A stretch of DNA of 64,000 bases. Source: Chimonanthus salicifolius. Its lineage: Eukaryota > Streptophyta > Magnoliopsida > Laurales > Calycanthaceae. The stretch spans positions 14,168,302-14,232,301 of the forward strand of contig CM023534.1 of assembly GCA_013350335.1 (NCBI GenBank), written 5' to 3'. Below are positions 23,823 to 35,085 of the stretch, piece after piece. Each line of letters begins with the position of its first letter. Positions within the stretch are counted from its first letter, which is position 1. A program made the position numbers and the translations under genes. The notes under the pieces were generated by a model. It was not told where the DNA came from and did no database searches. It worked only from the letters and a program-made list of their open reading frames with translations.

Positions 23823-24629
23823 GTGTCCTTATACCGTCCCCATCCACAGATCCTATTCCGGTGTCTGTGTCACCCAATCTATCTGAGTATGTACATGCAT
23901 TTGCACCATACATTCATGAATCACACTGCTAAAATTAAAAATCACATTAATGGATACGATGAAAAATATGAGTTTGCTACAGATTCTCAATGTGAGTCCA
24001 AAGAAATTAATGTAGATAATAATGTGGTAGACCTCACACCCAATCTAGAACCAACCCCTTCACCTCCAAACCCCACTCCACATCAGCATGACCCTGACCC
24101 ACAGCCTGACATTCTCGACTCATCCCAGGTCCCATGCTATGCACCTATCCATGATTCTGTAGTTTTACCCACTAGTCTTACCCCATCATCTAGCCCACCA
24201 TCACAATCTGGAACTTGCTTCGATCCAGATCATCACTTTGTCTCACCTATGCATCCTTCACCAGTCTGTCATTCTTTGCCTTCCTTGTTTTCTAAAAGAG
24301 AAAAGATGGAATTTATCCTGGTAGAGGAAGATGTTTCCATCACTGAAGAAGGACACCATCTATATCCTGTAATGCGGAATACCAAGTCCATGACTGGTGC
24401 CGCTTGGTTGACTGCAAGAGAACCTCAACGACTTCCTCCAAATCTACTGGATAGATATCAGAGTCATGTTTCATCAGAGGAGTATGTTGTTCCCACTTTT
24501 CTACTGCCGACGCCTAGAGTTGCTCGTGAGGTCCGCTTTGGTTTCCGAGTATACCATCGATGGCGGAGGAGAGAGTTGATCCAGTGTTCTTATTGTGGCT
24601 TGATGATGTTATGTTTGGTTGACATTTGA
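23823..24629 (+). CDS. Proline-rich ORF of a non-autonomous LTR element
   Basis: An open frame of 268 codons with a Pro/Ser/His-rich middle (PTPSPPNPTPHQHDPDPQPD, SSSPPSQSG) and a basic C-terminal part ending in CSYCGLMMLC. No protease, integrase or polymerase motif is present, and I recognise no family. Its position between the gag relic and the 3' LTR suggests a degraded gag-pol remnant or an element-specific ORF. Whether it is translated is unknown. Confidence 0.4.
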   Translation: MSLYRPHPQILFRCLCHPIYLSMYMHLHHTFMNHTAKIKNHINGYDEKYEFATDSQCESKEINVDNNVVDLTPNLEPTPSPPNPTPHQHDPDPQPDILDSSQVPCYAPIHDSVVLPTSLTPSSSPPSQSGTCFDPDHHFVSPMHPSPVCHSLPSLFSKREKMEFILVEEDVSITEEGHHLYPVMRNTKSMTGAAWLTAREPQRLPPNLLDRYQSHVSSEEYVVPTFLLPTPRVAREVRFGFRVYHRWRRRELIQCSYCGLMMLCLVDI

Positions 24630-24750
24630 AGACATCACGTGCGCGTGAATGCATATTGAAGACCCCACACTGGGAAGACGCATGCGTGAGAAGATTGATA
24701 TCTTTTCATCTGTTTGAACTCAAGGTCGAGTTCTTTTCAGATGGGGAGAT

Positions 24751-25834
24751 TGATGCGGAACAGCAGATCCATATACAAATGTGGAGTTGTTATTTTTATT
24801 ATTATTATTATTTATTTCTATTTTCGAATTGGTTGTAATTAGAAATTAGGATTTCCTATTTTGAGTGAGTTATTTTCATTTCAATGTATTTAGATGTTTC
24901 CAATTGAGTGTTGTTATTTTCTTACTTTGAGATTATTATAGACACTCAATGTAATCCCGTTTTTGGGAATAGGCGATTGAATGAAATAAGAATTGAAGTT
25001 TTCGCAAGCATTGTGCAACGAAAATACCTTGGAGCGAATCCTTGGAAACTCTGGTGAGATATCGGAGAGGCGTGAGGCCATCTTTCAGGTACTCTTTTCT
25101 CTCTTCTCTTTCTTCTTCTTCTCCTTCTAATCTTTCCTCTTCCTTAAGCCAACATAGTCTTCGCCTTTCTCCTTCCTTGCTTCCGTGAACCTCTCTTCCC
25201 CATATCTTCTTTCCATTAACACTAAATCCCCTTTTCCCTTTGCCGCAAGCCCTTTCTCCCTCCCTCTCGCTTCGCGGTGCTTCCCTTTCTTGTTTCCCTT
25301 TCTTTCCTCTCATTTTCATTTTTACCCTAAGACCTCATACCCCACGTGACTTTTTTTTTTTTGGAAAGGTAACTTTATTAATAAACAAGGAAAAAGAAAA
25401 AACTCAACAACAAAAACAAAAGCGAAAAGCGCCAATTACAAAGGAGGATTACACAAAAATCCAAATCCAATGATAGCCCCTGCTTGGCTAAGGCATCAGC
25501 AGCTGAATTAGCTGACCTAGGAATCCAAGCAATCTTAAAATCGACGGAAGATACCCCACGTGACTTTTAACCCACCTCATAAAACATACCCATTCAATAC
25601 ATGTGTTCATTCGATTATTATCAAGATTGATTATTTAATGTCCATTCATTTCATTCACATATTGAATCTCAAGAATTTGCATGATTATTTGTGTTAAAAT
25701 TTATATTAATTAATTGCATTAATTAATTGATGAAATTTTAATTTCAGTCTATATTAGTCTTAGGGTGCATTATTCTAATATTTAGGAAACCAAATTTAGG
25801 CATTTAGGGTCACCTTATACCCTATCCTGCATCA
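24751..25834 (+). repeat. 3' LTR with nested LINE tail
   Basis: Same ends as the 5' LTR. A 16-bp stretch present in the 5' LTR near 22865 (TTGACGTGAGGCC region) is missing here, and the nested insertion adds about 215 bp. The TATA-like motif is changed to ATTATAGACACT. Confidence 0.88.
25352..25550 (-). mobile_element. 5'-truncated LINE tail nested in the LTR
   Basis: Bounded by ATACCCCACGTGACT (25337-25351 and 25551-25565). It starts with a T-run on the plus strand, so it is a minus-strand insertion of a LINE 3' end. The minus strand encodes FKIAWIPRSANSAADALAKQ, the C-terminal signature of the RNase H domain found in plant L1-type LINEs. This is followed by a 3' untranslated end with AATAAAG. 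The 5' LTR shows the empty site. Confidence 0.9.
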
Positions 25835-26341
25835 AACCACCTAGTTTCTAAGGCTATTATAGTCCAACCAAGGTGAAATATCACACCCGAGGTATACTGT
25901 CACATTCCTACAATTTCTGACTAGTAATAGCTCCAGAAGGTCAGTGTAATCCCGTTTTTGGGAATAGATGATTGAATGAAATAAGAATTGAAGTTTTCGT
26001 AAGCATTGTGCAACGAAAATACCTTGGAGCGAATCCTTGGAAACTCTTGTGAGATATCGGAGAGGCGTGAGGCCATCTTTCAGGTACTCTTTTCCCTCTT
26101 CTCTTTCTTCTTCTCCTTCTAATCTTTCCTCTTCCTTAAGCCAACACAGTCTTCGCCTTTCTCCTTCCTTGCTTCTGTGAACCTCTCTTCCCCATATCTT
26201 CTTTCCGTTAACACTAAATCCCCTGTTCCCTTTGCTGCAAGCCCTTTCTCCCTCCCTCTCGCTTTGCGTGCTTCCCTCTTTTTTTCCCTTTCTTTCCTCT
26301 CATTTTCGTTTTTACCCTAAGACCTCATACCCCACGTGACT

Positions 26342-26548
26342 TTTTTTTTGAAAGGTAACTTTATTAATAAACAAGGAAAAGAACAAGGAAAAAGAAAAAA
26401 CTCAACAACAGAAACAAAAGCGAAAAGCGCCAATTACAAAGGAGGATTACACAAAAATCCAAATCCAATGATAGCCCCTGCTTGGCTAAAGCATCAGCAT
26501 CTGAGTTAACTGACCTAGGAATCCAAGCAATCTTAAAATCGAAGGAAG
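26342..26548 (-). mobile_element. Second copy of the nested LINE tail
   Basis: Copied with the tandem duplication and still flanked by ATACCCCACGTGACT. It has a shorter T-run and a small extra repeat (AAAAGAACAAGG) relative to the first copy. Confidence 0.88.
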
Positions 26549-27733
26549 ATACCCCACGTGACTTTTAACCCACCTCATAAAACATACCCATTCAATACAT
26601 GTGTTCATTCGATTATTATCAAGATTGATTATTTAACGTCCATTCATTTCATTCACATATTGAATCTCAAGAATTTGCATGATTATTTGTGTTAAAATTT
26701 ATATTAATTAATTGCATTGATTAATTGATGAATTTTCATTTCAGTCCATATTAGTCTTAGGGTGCATTATTCTAATATTTAGGAAACCAAATTTAGGCAT
26801 TTAGGGTCACCTTATACCCTATCCTGCATCAAACCACCTAGTTTCTAAGGCTATTATAGTCCAACCAAGGTGAAATATCACACCCGAGGTATACCGTCAC
26901 ATTCCTACAATTTCTGACTAGTAATAGCTCCAGTAGGTCAGTGTAGCCACATTACAACACAATAGAGGATGGCTGCATTTGATCATTCCACTTTGAGAGC
27001 ATTCTATTAAACAATGGTGAATAAGGATGGTAGCAATGGAGGTACAAAGCCAATTAAGAACAAAAATGGTGCAATTAAAGATGATAATGAGGAAAAATGC
27101 CATTTGAGCTCACCTGCTTCCCGGTGCTGAAAGGTACATATTTGTATTTCATCATGTGTAGAATTTGACGCTTCATGGTAAGGACAAAAAGAACAATCCA
27201 GTAACACAACAATATGGGCCAGAAGACAGGAACGTCAAACATAGAAAAGAAAGTCATAACAAAAGCAACACAGAAAGCCTTTGTAATGGAATACCTGAAA
27301 GAGATGGAGAGAGAAGAAAATAAATGTTCAGATCATGGTGCATAGAAGTGCTTGTCTACATAATAAACACCAGAATCCCTAATTGTTTGGAAAATAATGA
27401 CAAAAAAACACCAGAATCGGCCCCTTGCATAACTTGTAAGTGCTTACAGCACAGACTTGCAGGTTGTGGCCTGTGGGCTTGAGTCAAGTTACCATGTAAG
27501 AGAAAAATAAAGAAAGAGAAAGAAAATTCAAGAGAGGAATTTCATTAAAGAAACCGATACCTCTGTGCTAAGTGATGAATGCATATTTACTTTCATAAAT
27601 TGATGGGAGCAAATTCATGATAACAACTATTGATGAAACAGAGACAAGTAATAACACATATGGACATTACAAAATTTAGATAAATAACATATGCATGTAA
27701 TATCAGATCAGCAATGCACTTTGCACATGCTAT

Positions 27734-28193
27734 ATGATTTATTTCACTCCATGGCTATCATAATGAAAAACAAAGAGAGATTTAAAATATGTACAGAAAC
27801 CGTTGACTCTGTTAGCAGTTGCAATACCAGTTGACAATCCAACAGATGATAGAAGCAAACTTTGGGTACAATTGGGTCCCATCACAAAAGTATGATTTAA
27901 AATGTGGCCAAATAAAACAGAAACATCAGAAACTCAAGAACATGACATGTGCAATAATAACACATGATTTATTTCACTCCATGGCTATCATAATGAAAAA
28001 CAAAGAGATATTTAAAATATGTACAGAAACAGTTGACTCTGTTAGCAGTTGCAACACCAGTTGACAATCCAACAGATGATAGAAGCAAACTTTGGGTACA
28101 ATTGGGTCCCGTCACAAAAGTATGATTTAAAATGTGGCCAAATAAAACAGAAACATCAGAAACTCAAGAACATGACATGTGCAATAATAACAC
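27734..28193. repeat. 230-bp tandem duplication in RER1-B intron 1
   Basis: Two copies, 27734-27963 and 27964-28193, differ at only a few positions. RER1 copy A has a single diverged counterpart near 5750, so the duplication is specific to copy B. Two nearly equal spurious ORFs (27819 and 28049) come from it. Confidence 0.9.
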
Positions 28194-29231
28194 GACTTAC
28201 TTCAAAAGTTCTGGATAAAAAATTAAGCCTCGAGTCGATAAGAATATACAGTGTGTATGTAAAAGCATATTTACTCACAATAGGTGTATGTTAGAATATT
28301 TTAAAAATCTATTAAATATAATCTTAACTTAATTATTTAATGATGGGAAATTTTGGAATGAAAAACAATATTTTAGTTCAGAATGAGAAAAGAGATGTCA
28401 CCACAGATATATAACCTATCAAATAACACTCCATCCAATCTTCTCAAAGTTTTACATTTCTAGGAGCTTCATCTCTAGCCTTGAGCAAGAAAGAGAATTT
28501 TTAAATATTATATAAGAGTACATATCAGAAAGAAATAAAGAAAAAAAGGAGGAGAAAAGGAATTGATTAGAAGGAGTGAAGTAGCACAATAATTCATGTA
28601 TTGTACACCACAAAATATTGTGGATTGTACACACAAACGAAAAATGTATTAATTAAATCATCGTCATCATCATTGTCATTGCTTTCTCATCCATCTAAGG
28701 TAAGCTTTTTGAGTTATAGTCTTCCATTCTACTGTCAAACTATGTCCTCCATCTTAACACATGCATCTTTGTTGACCATTATTTTGTTTCTGTGAATAAT
28801 GAAAGAATCTTTAAGAGAGGAAAAAAGAGCCAAACAACATTCTGTCAAAGATATGTTTGCCATATGTATTTACATGTATTAAAGAAAAAATTGCCTAGTA
28901 CAGTGTTGATGTATAGAATGTGCAACCATCTTATGCCACACTGTGAAAACAACCAGAATCTAAATGAATATATGATCTAACGCAACACACTGAGAACTAT
29001 ATATATGGTCTTAATAAGAACATTTCATACTAATATAAAACCTAGATCTGTTCATAGAGACCATCAGCTACAACAATGCAACCAAAAAATTTGCAGGGAA
29101 TACAATATTAAATTAGATATAGATTGCATGTTCATTACCAACCAGCGGGATCTGGAGTACATCATGTACACAAGTGATCCAGGTTACATCAAAATGAACA
29201 TCCAATTCACCATGAAAAAAAGTGAAAAAGT

Positions 29232-32200
29232 TTGGACACGTTTGATGAGTCTTGGGTCCCGCTCCTTTTAGGTTGGAATTGTGTTGGGTTAAAGAAAAGG
29301 CCTTAGGGACCTCATAGTGGAGTGGTGGGCAGAACTCATTCCTTCTGGTAAGAAATATTTTATCCTTCATCAAAAATTGAAGTTTCTGAAGGGCAAGTTG
29401 AAACGTGGTGTGCTGCTAATTTTGGGTCCTTATCAGAATCCATCGCTTCCCTTCTTAACGGCATCAATCAGATTAACCTTAGTGAGCAAGCTGATCCATC
29501 TCTCAGATGGATGTGTTTCTTCATCATGATTTTCAGGAACAATATCAGGGTCAAGAGCTTACAGGATGAGATTAAGTGGAGAAGAACGGTCCAGAGATAA
29601 GTGGATTAAGGAAGGGGAGAAAATATCATACCATGGCTTATGCTCATAGATGGGTAAACAATATCAGATCACTAACAGTTGATGATTCCACAATGATTGA
29701 TAAGGAGGACATCATTTCAGCTATTTTAAATCATTTCAAGGAGTTATATTCAGTCAACCAGGTTGATAGATTGCCAATTTCAAGTCTTTCCTTTAGGTCT
29801 ATTTCAAGCTTCGGATGCTTCCTCCATTGAGCGGCCTTTTTCCGAGGATGAAATCGAATTGGTGAGGGATCTTAGTGAGGACAGAGCTCCTAGGCCAGAT
29901 GGCTACCCCATTGCTTTCTTCAAAAAAATTTGAGACTATAGTTAAACATTATCTCATTGCTTTCATCGAGGAGTTCCACCAGAGTTGAATGCAACCTTCC
30001 TTGTCTTAGTGCCTGAGAAGGATGGTGCTTCTTCTCTTTCCGATTTCTGGCCTATCAATCTCCTCGGCGGTCCCTACAAGATTCTTTCCAAGGTTCTAGC
30101 AAACAGACTCAAGTCCTTCCTCCCAAAGTTAATATTTCATTTCCAGTCTACTGCAGGAGGAGCAACAAATTATGTATGCGGTCATTACAGCTCATGAGTG
30201 TATTGATTCCCAGCATAAGTCCCGCCGGAATGGAATTATTTGTAAACCAGATTTGGAAAAAACTATGACATGGTGGATTGGCATTTCCTTCATTTTGTCC
30301 TTTCCAACATGGAATTCAGTCGGAGATGGTGTTTATGGATATTTGGGTGCATCTCTTTAGCTCATTTTTCTATTCTTATCAATGGCTTTGCAAGAGGCTT
30401 TTTCAAAAGTTCCAAGGGTATTCGTCAAGGTGACCCTCTCTCTCCTACACTCTTCATCATGGTAGTGGAGACTCTAAGCCTTCTTCTCTCCAAGGTTGTT
30501 TATTTCTCCTTTATTCACAACTTCAGAATTAGTGAATCTTCGTTGCAATTCCGTCACTTACAATTTGTTGATGACACTATTATTTTCTGTGATGGTATTG
30601 AGGATTCTGTCGTGAATCTTTGTATGTTGCTCAGATGGTTTGAACTATCATCTGCCCTCTTTATCAATTATCTAAAGAGTGGAATCTTCGGTATCAACTT
30701 AGACAACAATGAGCTTGGATCTTTTTCAAAGCTTGTGGGATGTGTGTCATCTTCTCTTCCATCTACTTATCTTGAATTGCCCCTTTGCATTTGTTCTCCT
30801 AGGTACTCTCAATGAAAGTCCATCATCCACAACTTTAGTAGGTGCCTAACTTCGTGGAGAGGAAAGTATTTATCCTTTGGCGGTCACATTACTCTTCATA
30901 AGTCAGTCCTCATAGCTCTGCCCGTCTATTTCCTTTCAGCATTTAGATGCCCCCATAAAGTCGTCCACTCTTTGGAGAAATTAATAAGGACTTTTCTTTG
31001 GGGTGATCATGAGGATATGAGAAAATACCACATCGTAGGATGGGAGAAAATTTGCCTTCCTACTGTTGGTGGGGGGTTGAGAGTGTGCCCTATCCAGGAG
31101 GTTAATACTGCTCTTCTCTCCAAATGTCTTTAGGAGGTTAGGTAGTGAGGGTGATTCCCCTTGGAATGCTATTTTTATCTGCAAATACAGATTTGGGGAA
31201 ATTACGGTTGGGAGATCAATCCTTCCCATACAGAGCATCAGACATGTGGAGAGCTATTGCAGCTTGTATTGAGAAATTTAAAGAAGGGATCAGGTTTAAG
31301 TCAGGTCGTGGTGACAGATTTAAGTTCTGCAAAGATATCTGGTGTGGCAGTTCTTCTTTGGCTTCTCAGTTTCCATCACTTTACCGTCTCTCTCAGCTAC
31401 CATCGAGGGACATTTTCAGATTTCTAGTCTTTAAGCAGTGATTCAGGTTATTTGGGATCTCTTCCTTGGGCATAATCTCTCAGATGGAAAAACATATGAG
31501 TTTGCATAGCTTCCCCAAATCATCACTTCCTACTTGATTAGAGCCTCTGATGAGGATTGCCTCTTTTGGATGGCCTGATCGGATGTTTTTTTGTCAAGTC
31601 TTTTTACACTTGGAACAATCAGATGTGCCACTTCTATTGTCAACCTGAATATTTGGACCTCCAAAGCTTCATTGCGGGCCATTAGCTTCCTTTGGATTGT
31701 AGGCTAGGGGAAAAGCTCGACACAAGACAATTTGCGCAAAAGAGGAAGAGCCTTGGTCAGTGTTTGTCCGTTCTTCTTGCAAGTTTTAGAAGAGACGAAT
31801 CACCTCCAAATTCATTGCCCTTCCCTTTTGCTATTTGGAATTCAATGTTGGATCAGTTCAAAGTTCGACAAGTTATGCCTTCTTCGGTCGCTGAGCTATC
31901 TTTTACTTAGGGATGTTGTTACGGTCTTCTCCAAAATGCTCCTCATTGTAGCACTTGGCATTCTTTGCCACTGTTTAGAGCCTTTTGTGGGAACGTAATA
32001 ATAGGGTTTTTAAAGATTATGTCGAGTCGAACCGGTCAATCTCCAGACGTGTTTTTAATAAGTGCACCTCATGGGCTTCTTCTCTTCAGGAATTCAAGAA
32101 TATCTCTATGCCCGACATCTTATGAGCCTGGAAAGAATGATTTGATCTTGCTTAAGTTCCTATACTTTTCCTATACTTTGTTGTATCCAGTTCTTGGTCT

Positions 32201-32328
32201 TTTCCGTGGATGTTTTGGGTATCCGAGATCTTTGTATTTTTCCTTTGTTTTGTGATCATTTTGTATTTGCACCTTTGGTGCCTATTTCTCTTGTAATATA
32301 TGAACCATTTCACAAAAAAAAAAAAAAG
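29232..32328 (+). mobile_element. 5'-truncated L1-like LINE
   Basis: Flanked by GTGAAAAAGT (29222-29231 and 32329-32338) and ending in a poly(A) run. It keeps the reverse transcriptase (NATFLVLVPEKDGASSLSDF at 29985, SKGIRQGDPLSPTLF near 30410, catalytic QFVDDTIIF at 30561-30587) and the region after it to about 32150. The endonuclease and ORF1 are absent by 5' truncation. Frameshifts and stops break the frame (for example after FKKI near 29930, and KLDLEKAFD is now KPDLEKTMT). It is antisense in intron 1 of RER1 copy B. Copy A has the matching intron near 6870 without it. The element is the same family as the LINE at 57920-62626. Confidence 0.92.
29985..30815 (+). pseudogene. LINE reverse transcriptase domain, interrupted
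   Basis: Carries RT blocks in order: SDFWPINLLGGPYKILSKVL (fingers), the damaged motif A region KPDLEKTMTWW, GIRQGDPLSPTLFIMVVE (motif B region) and FVDDTIIF (motif C, both aspartates present). At least two frame changes separate the blocks, so no functional protein is expected. Confidence 0.85.
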
Positions 32329-33569
32329 GTGAAAAAGTAAAATAAAATATAGTAAGTTGGTTATCATTCATTGAATCTAATTTGACAATCACCAAAACAA
32401 TATCAATATGGATCCTTAGAGAGGTTCTCTTGCAAGAAATCCCTTCAATGCAGCATGTCATCAAAATGCGAGACGACTAATAAAACCATACTTCAAGAAA
32501 TGTAGGGTGTAAGAAACATAATGTAAAATTCTGCATTGGGCATCCACCAATAGAACAGTGCTGCATCTTTAAATGCAGTATTTGGAAAAAAATTATGCAT
32601 TCTACACCTTGTAATTGAAAGTGCAGAAATTTCCAATTGGTCCATTAGATTTCTCTCCACACTAGTAACTCATTCAGCTGGATGCAGGACACTGAATGCC
32701 ATCTAAATGCAAGACCAATAGGAAAGTTTCATGTCTTAAAATGATGTGCAAGGATAAAAAAATACATGAGAAATGAAGAATAAATTTGATTCTGTGGTGT
32801 TCTCCTACGAAGCACTTCCTTCGGCTTTTTCACACATATCACCCTTTATTTAATTAGAGAGAAGTATAAGAAATGCGTCTCTCCTAAACCCGTATGCGTG
32901 CGTGAAATGACCATATGCTGTCATCCTCATGATAACAGCCATGAGGATGAGTGACTCCACCATTCATTTTGAGACAATAAAAAAAGAGAATGAAAGGGAA
33001 TGGAATGAAATTACCAGAATTTGAACTCGGGCAGGCGACGAATGAAAGGCTTGAATTCATCGGAGCCCTTCGTGGGAAGCGATGGTACCGTCCATGACTT
33101 CAAGCTCGGGATCGACCTTGGGCGATAGAAACCCGATCAAGAGATTCAGAATATAGATCCCTAGTCCATAGGATACAATGTAAAACCCTTGCAGGAAATA
33201 CACACGGAGAACATATACCGCCGCGGCTCCCAGAGTTCCCAGCCATCTACCCATCGTGTGGGGCGTCGACCGGTCCAGATAATACTGAAACGCCCTTGAG
33301 AAATCGCTTCTCCATTTTGCCAGAGGAACCGATGCATCTTCTCCTGAAACCCCCTCCATCAATTAACTTACCCACCTAGGGTTTGCCTTTCTGCCTCAGA
33401 GAAGGATGCTGGAAATGGCGCGTCAATTCAAGAAGAAACCCTAAAAAGATCAGATCAGATCTCGATGATTGCTAGGTAGAATTTCGCCAGCAACGATCTG
33501 CAGAAGCCTACCAGGCGAGATCTGATCAAGACCGAAGAAGGATCGGTGGAGCTTTTTAAGTCTCTCTCT

Positions 33570-33582
33570 AATATATATAAAT
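33570..33582 (-). promoter_or_regulatory. Candidate TATA box of RER1 copy B
   Basis: The minus strand reads CTATTTATATATATTAG about 210 bp upstream of the ATG at 33359, followed by a GA-rich stretch typical of a plant leader. The position fits a 5' leader of about 180 nt. No equivalent was seen in copy A. Confidence 0.4.
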
Positions 33583-33689
33583 AGCAGGTTTTGGGGCGCG
33601 GCCGGCAGCGGAAGGCAAACGATGAAAGTTCTGTGACTTGAGTCACGAGTCTTATTTATTCAATCTAAATTAGAAATTTTCTACGATGC

Positions 33690-34070
33690 AGTAGGGTTCA
33701 AACTTCGGTCTGATTTAATTAAATCTGGATGACTCGACTAGAGAAATTGAGTAGATTAGGTTTTACATTTTTAAATTTAGGGTTGAGTCTGGCTTGAAGA
33801 AAAATAAATTCAAATTAAATTAAGGTTAAATTGAGTCAATTTTTTTTTTTTAAATTGATCAGATTAAATCTACTCAAAAAATTTAATATAAGACTTTGAT
33901 TGAGTCAGTCAAGTAATTCGAGCCAGCACTTGAGTTGAGTCGAGTTAGCAATTTGGATCAAGTTGAGTTGAGCAATTCGTATCAAGTTGGGTCGGTTGCA
34001 ATAACTTTTTATATGATTAGATTGGATTTATTAAAACCCACTCCGACACGCAGAGTTTCAGCCCTAAATG
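33690..34070. mobile_element. MITE-like element, TAGGG(T/C)T(G/C)AAACT ends
   Basis: Begins TAGGGTTCAAACTTCGG and ends with the approximate complement AGAGTTTCAGCCCTA. The interior is rich in GAGTTGAGTCGAGTT phrases. It is similar to 41346-41660 and to 3045-3237. Flanking duplications are not clear. Confidence 0.5.
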
Positions 34071-34303
34071 TACGGAAATATGAGAAAGAAAAAAATTATA
34101 GATTGAAACTTATAAAAAAAAATATATTATTTTATATATCATAAAAGTTGATATAAAAATAAAATTTACTGATAAAAATCATTTAAAATTGAAAATATAA
34201 ATTCTATCAATAATAACAAGAAAATAAAGTAGATAAATTAAATAGAAATAAGAAACTTAAAAGTAAACGTTAATATGTATGTTAGTAATTTTTTTGTAAA
34301 ATA

Positions 34304-34472
34304 CCTATATGAGCATAGTTCAATTGGTTGCCTTCACCTCAAGAAGCAAGAGGTTGCGGATTCGAAGCTCTCTATGGCCTAATCTTGGTATGTCTTAAGA
34401 GGTAGTGGGCTCATCCGTAGGAGTTTTAGTAGGACTGTGTTCTAGTTTCTCACATTTTAATCCAAAAAAAAA
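34304..34472 (+). mobile_element. tRNA-derived SINE with 11-bp target-site duplication
   Basis: Flanked by TTTGTAAAATA at 34293-34303 and 34473-34483. It has AGTTCAATTGGTTG (A-box-like) and GGATTCGAAGCTC (B-box-like) and an A-run at the end. The middle section aligns with the SINE at 7015-7177 (GGCCTAATCTTGGT, GGGCAGTGGG-type phrases). Confidence 0.82.
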
Positions 34473-35085
34473 TTTGTAAAATAAAATTTAAAAATCCATG
34501 TTAATAAAGTGAAATATTCACTATTTCTTTATTTTATCTTTTGTGTTTTGTGACTATATACAAGTAAGTTTTGTGTAGATTTGTGATTCTTTAAAAAGAG
34601 TAAATTGTGCATACGGCGAGGGATGTTTGTATTTTCTTGCCTCTTTTTTGGATGCATGAGTATAGATTATTGTCTGCATGTATTTTATTTTGGATTGCAT
34701 GGTTATATAAATTTAAGGTGGTTTGGACTTTAGGTCATGATACTAGTTTCATATAAGAGCTGAGGAACTTGTTTTCTTAAGGATGTGTGCAGTAAAATTG
34801 TTTGTTTCTTAAAGTTAAGCCATCAAAGTTAAGAAGAATCAATTATTATGAAGTGATTTTTATTCTGTTAATAAGATCATGTGATGGATATGTTTCCATT
34901 GTGTTGATTCTTTTTGCATGTGTTTCTCTTTAAAATGTTGGGTATGATTATATGGATATAATTAGACCAGCCAATAGGATGGGCCAATCAGTTTTAGACT
35001 GTGTGACTCTGTCACATGTTGCCCTTTGTATCAATCCCATGCACAATTAAAACCTACTCCTCTCTTTCTTGCTTCTATACCTCAA

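Larger units (their letters stand above)
22533..25834 (+). mobile_element. Non-autonomous LTR retrotransposon, TSD AACCA
   Basis: LTRs at 22533-23424 and 24751-25834 both begin TGATGC and end GCATCA, and the host duplication AACCA flanks them (22528-22532 and 25835-25839). The 1.3-kb internal region starts with TTGGTACAAGTAGCCTAGG, a mutated form of the initiator-Met primer-binding site TTGGTATCAGAGCCTAGG. It ends with the purine tract GATGGGGAGAT directly before the 3' LTR. Inside are a zinc-knuckle fragment and a proline-rich ORF; protease, reverse transcriptase, RNase H and integrase are absent. The element is antisense in intron 2 of RER1 copy B. The 3' LTR is longer because it carries a nested LINE tail. 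Confidence 0.92.
24950..26941. repeat. 1-kb tandem duplication over LTR, LINE tail and host flank
   Basis: Unit 1 is 24950-25944 and unit 2 is 25945-26941, nearly identical. Each holds the 3' two-thirds of the LTR, the nested LINE tail and about 105 bp of host intron past the AACCA duplication. All three boundaries carry TGTA, a four-base microhomology. The event came after both insertions. Confidence 0.9.
17445..33359 (-). pseudogene. RER1: RER1 family gene, copy B, with exon 1 frameshift
   Basis: Three exons join in a consistent phase except for one defect: 33015-33359, 27114-27294 and 17445-17501. Exon 1 starts at the ATG at 33359 ([16 protein letters not shown]) and is 345 nt against 344 nt in copy A. 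The extra base is near 33090 (plus strand GATGGTACCG against GAGGGACCG). It changes the [12 protein letters not shown] segment to [11 protein letters not shown] and a stop. Exon 2 is intact ([19 protein letters not shown]). Exon 3 encodes RYDGKKKHSAGISGSSRD and a stop, a short charged tail. Splice sites are TCTG|GTAATT, TTTCAG|GTATTC, AAGCAG|GTGAGC and GGCAG|AGGTAC. Introns of 5.7 and 9.6 kb hold most of the mobile elements listed between. A sequencing error at the extra base would restore a functional gene, so pseudogene status rests on one base. Confidence 0.82.

Noticed and set aside
23620..24629. Host gene with a zinc knuckle
   Set aside because: It lies between paired LTRs with primer-binding site and polypurine tract, so it belongs to the retroelement.
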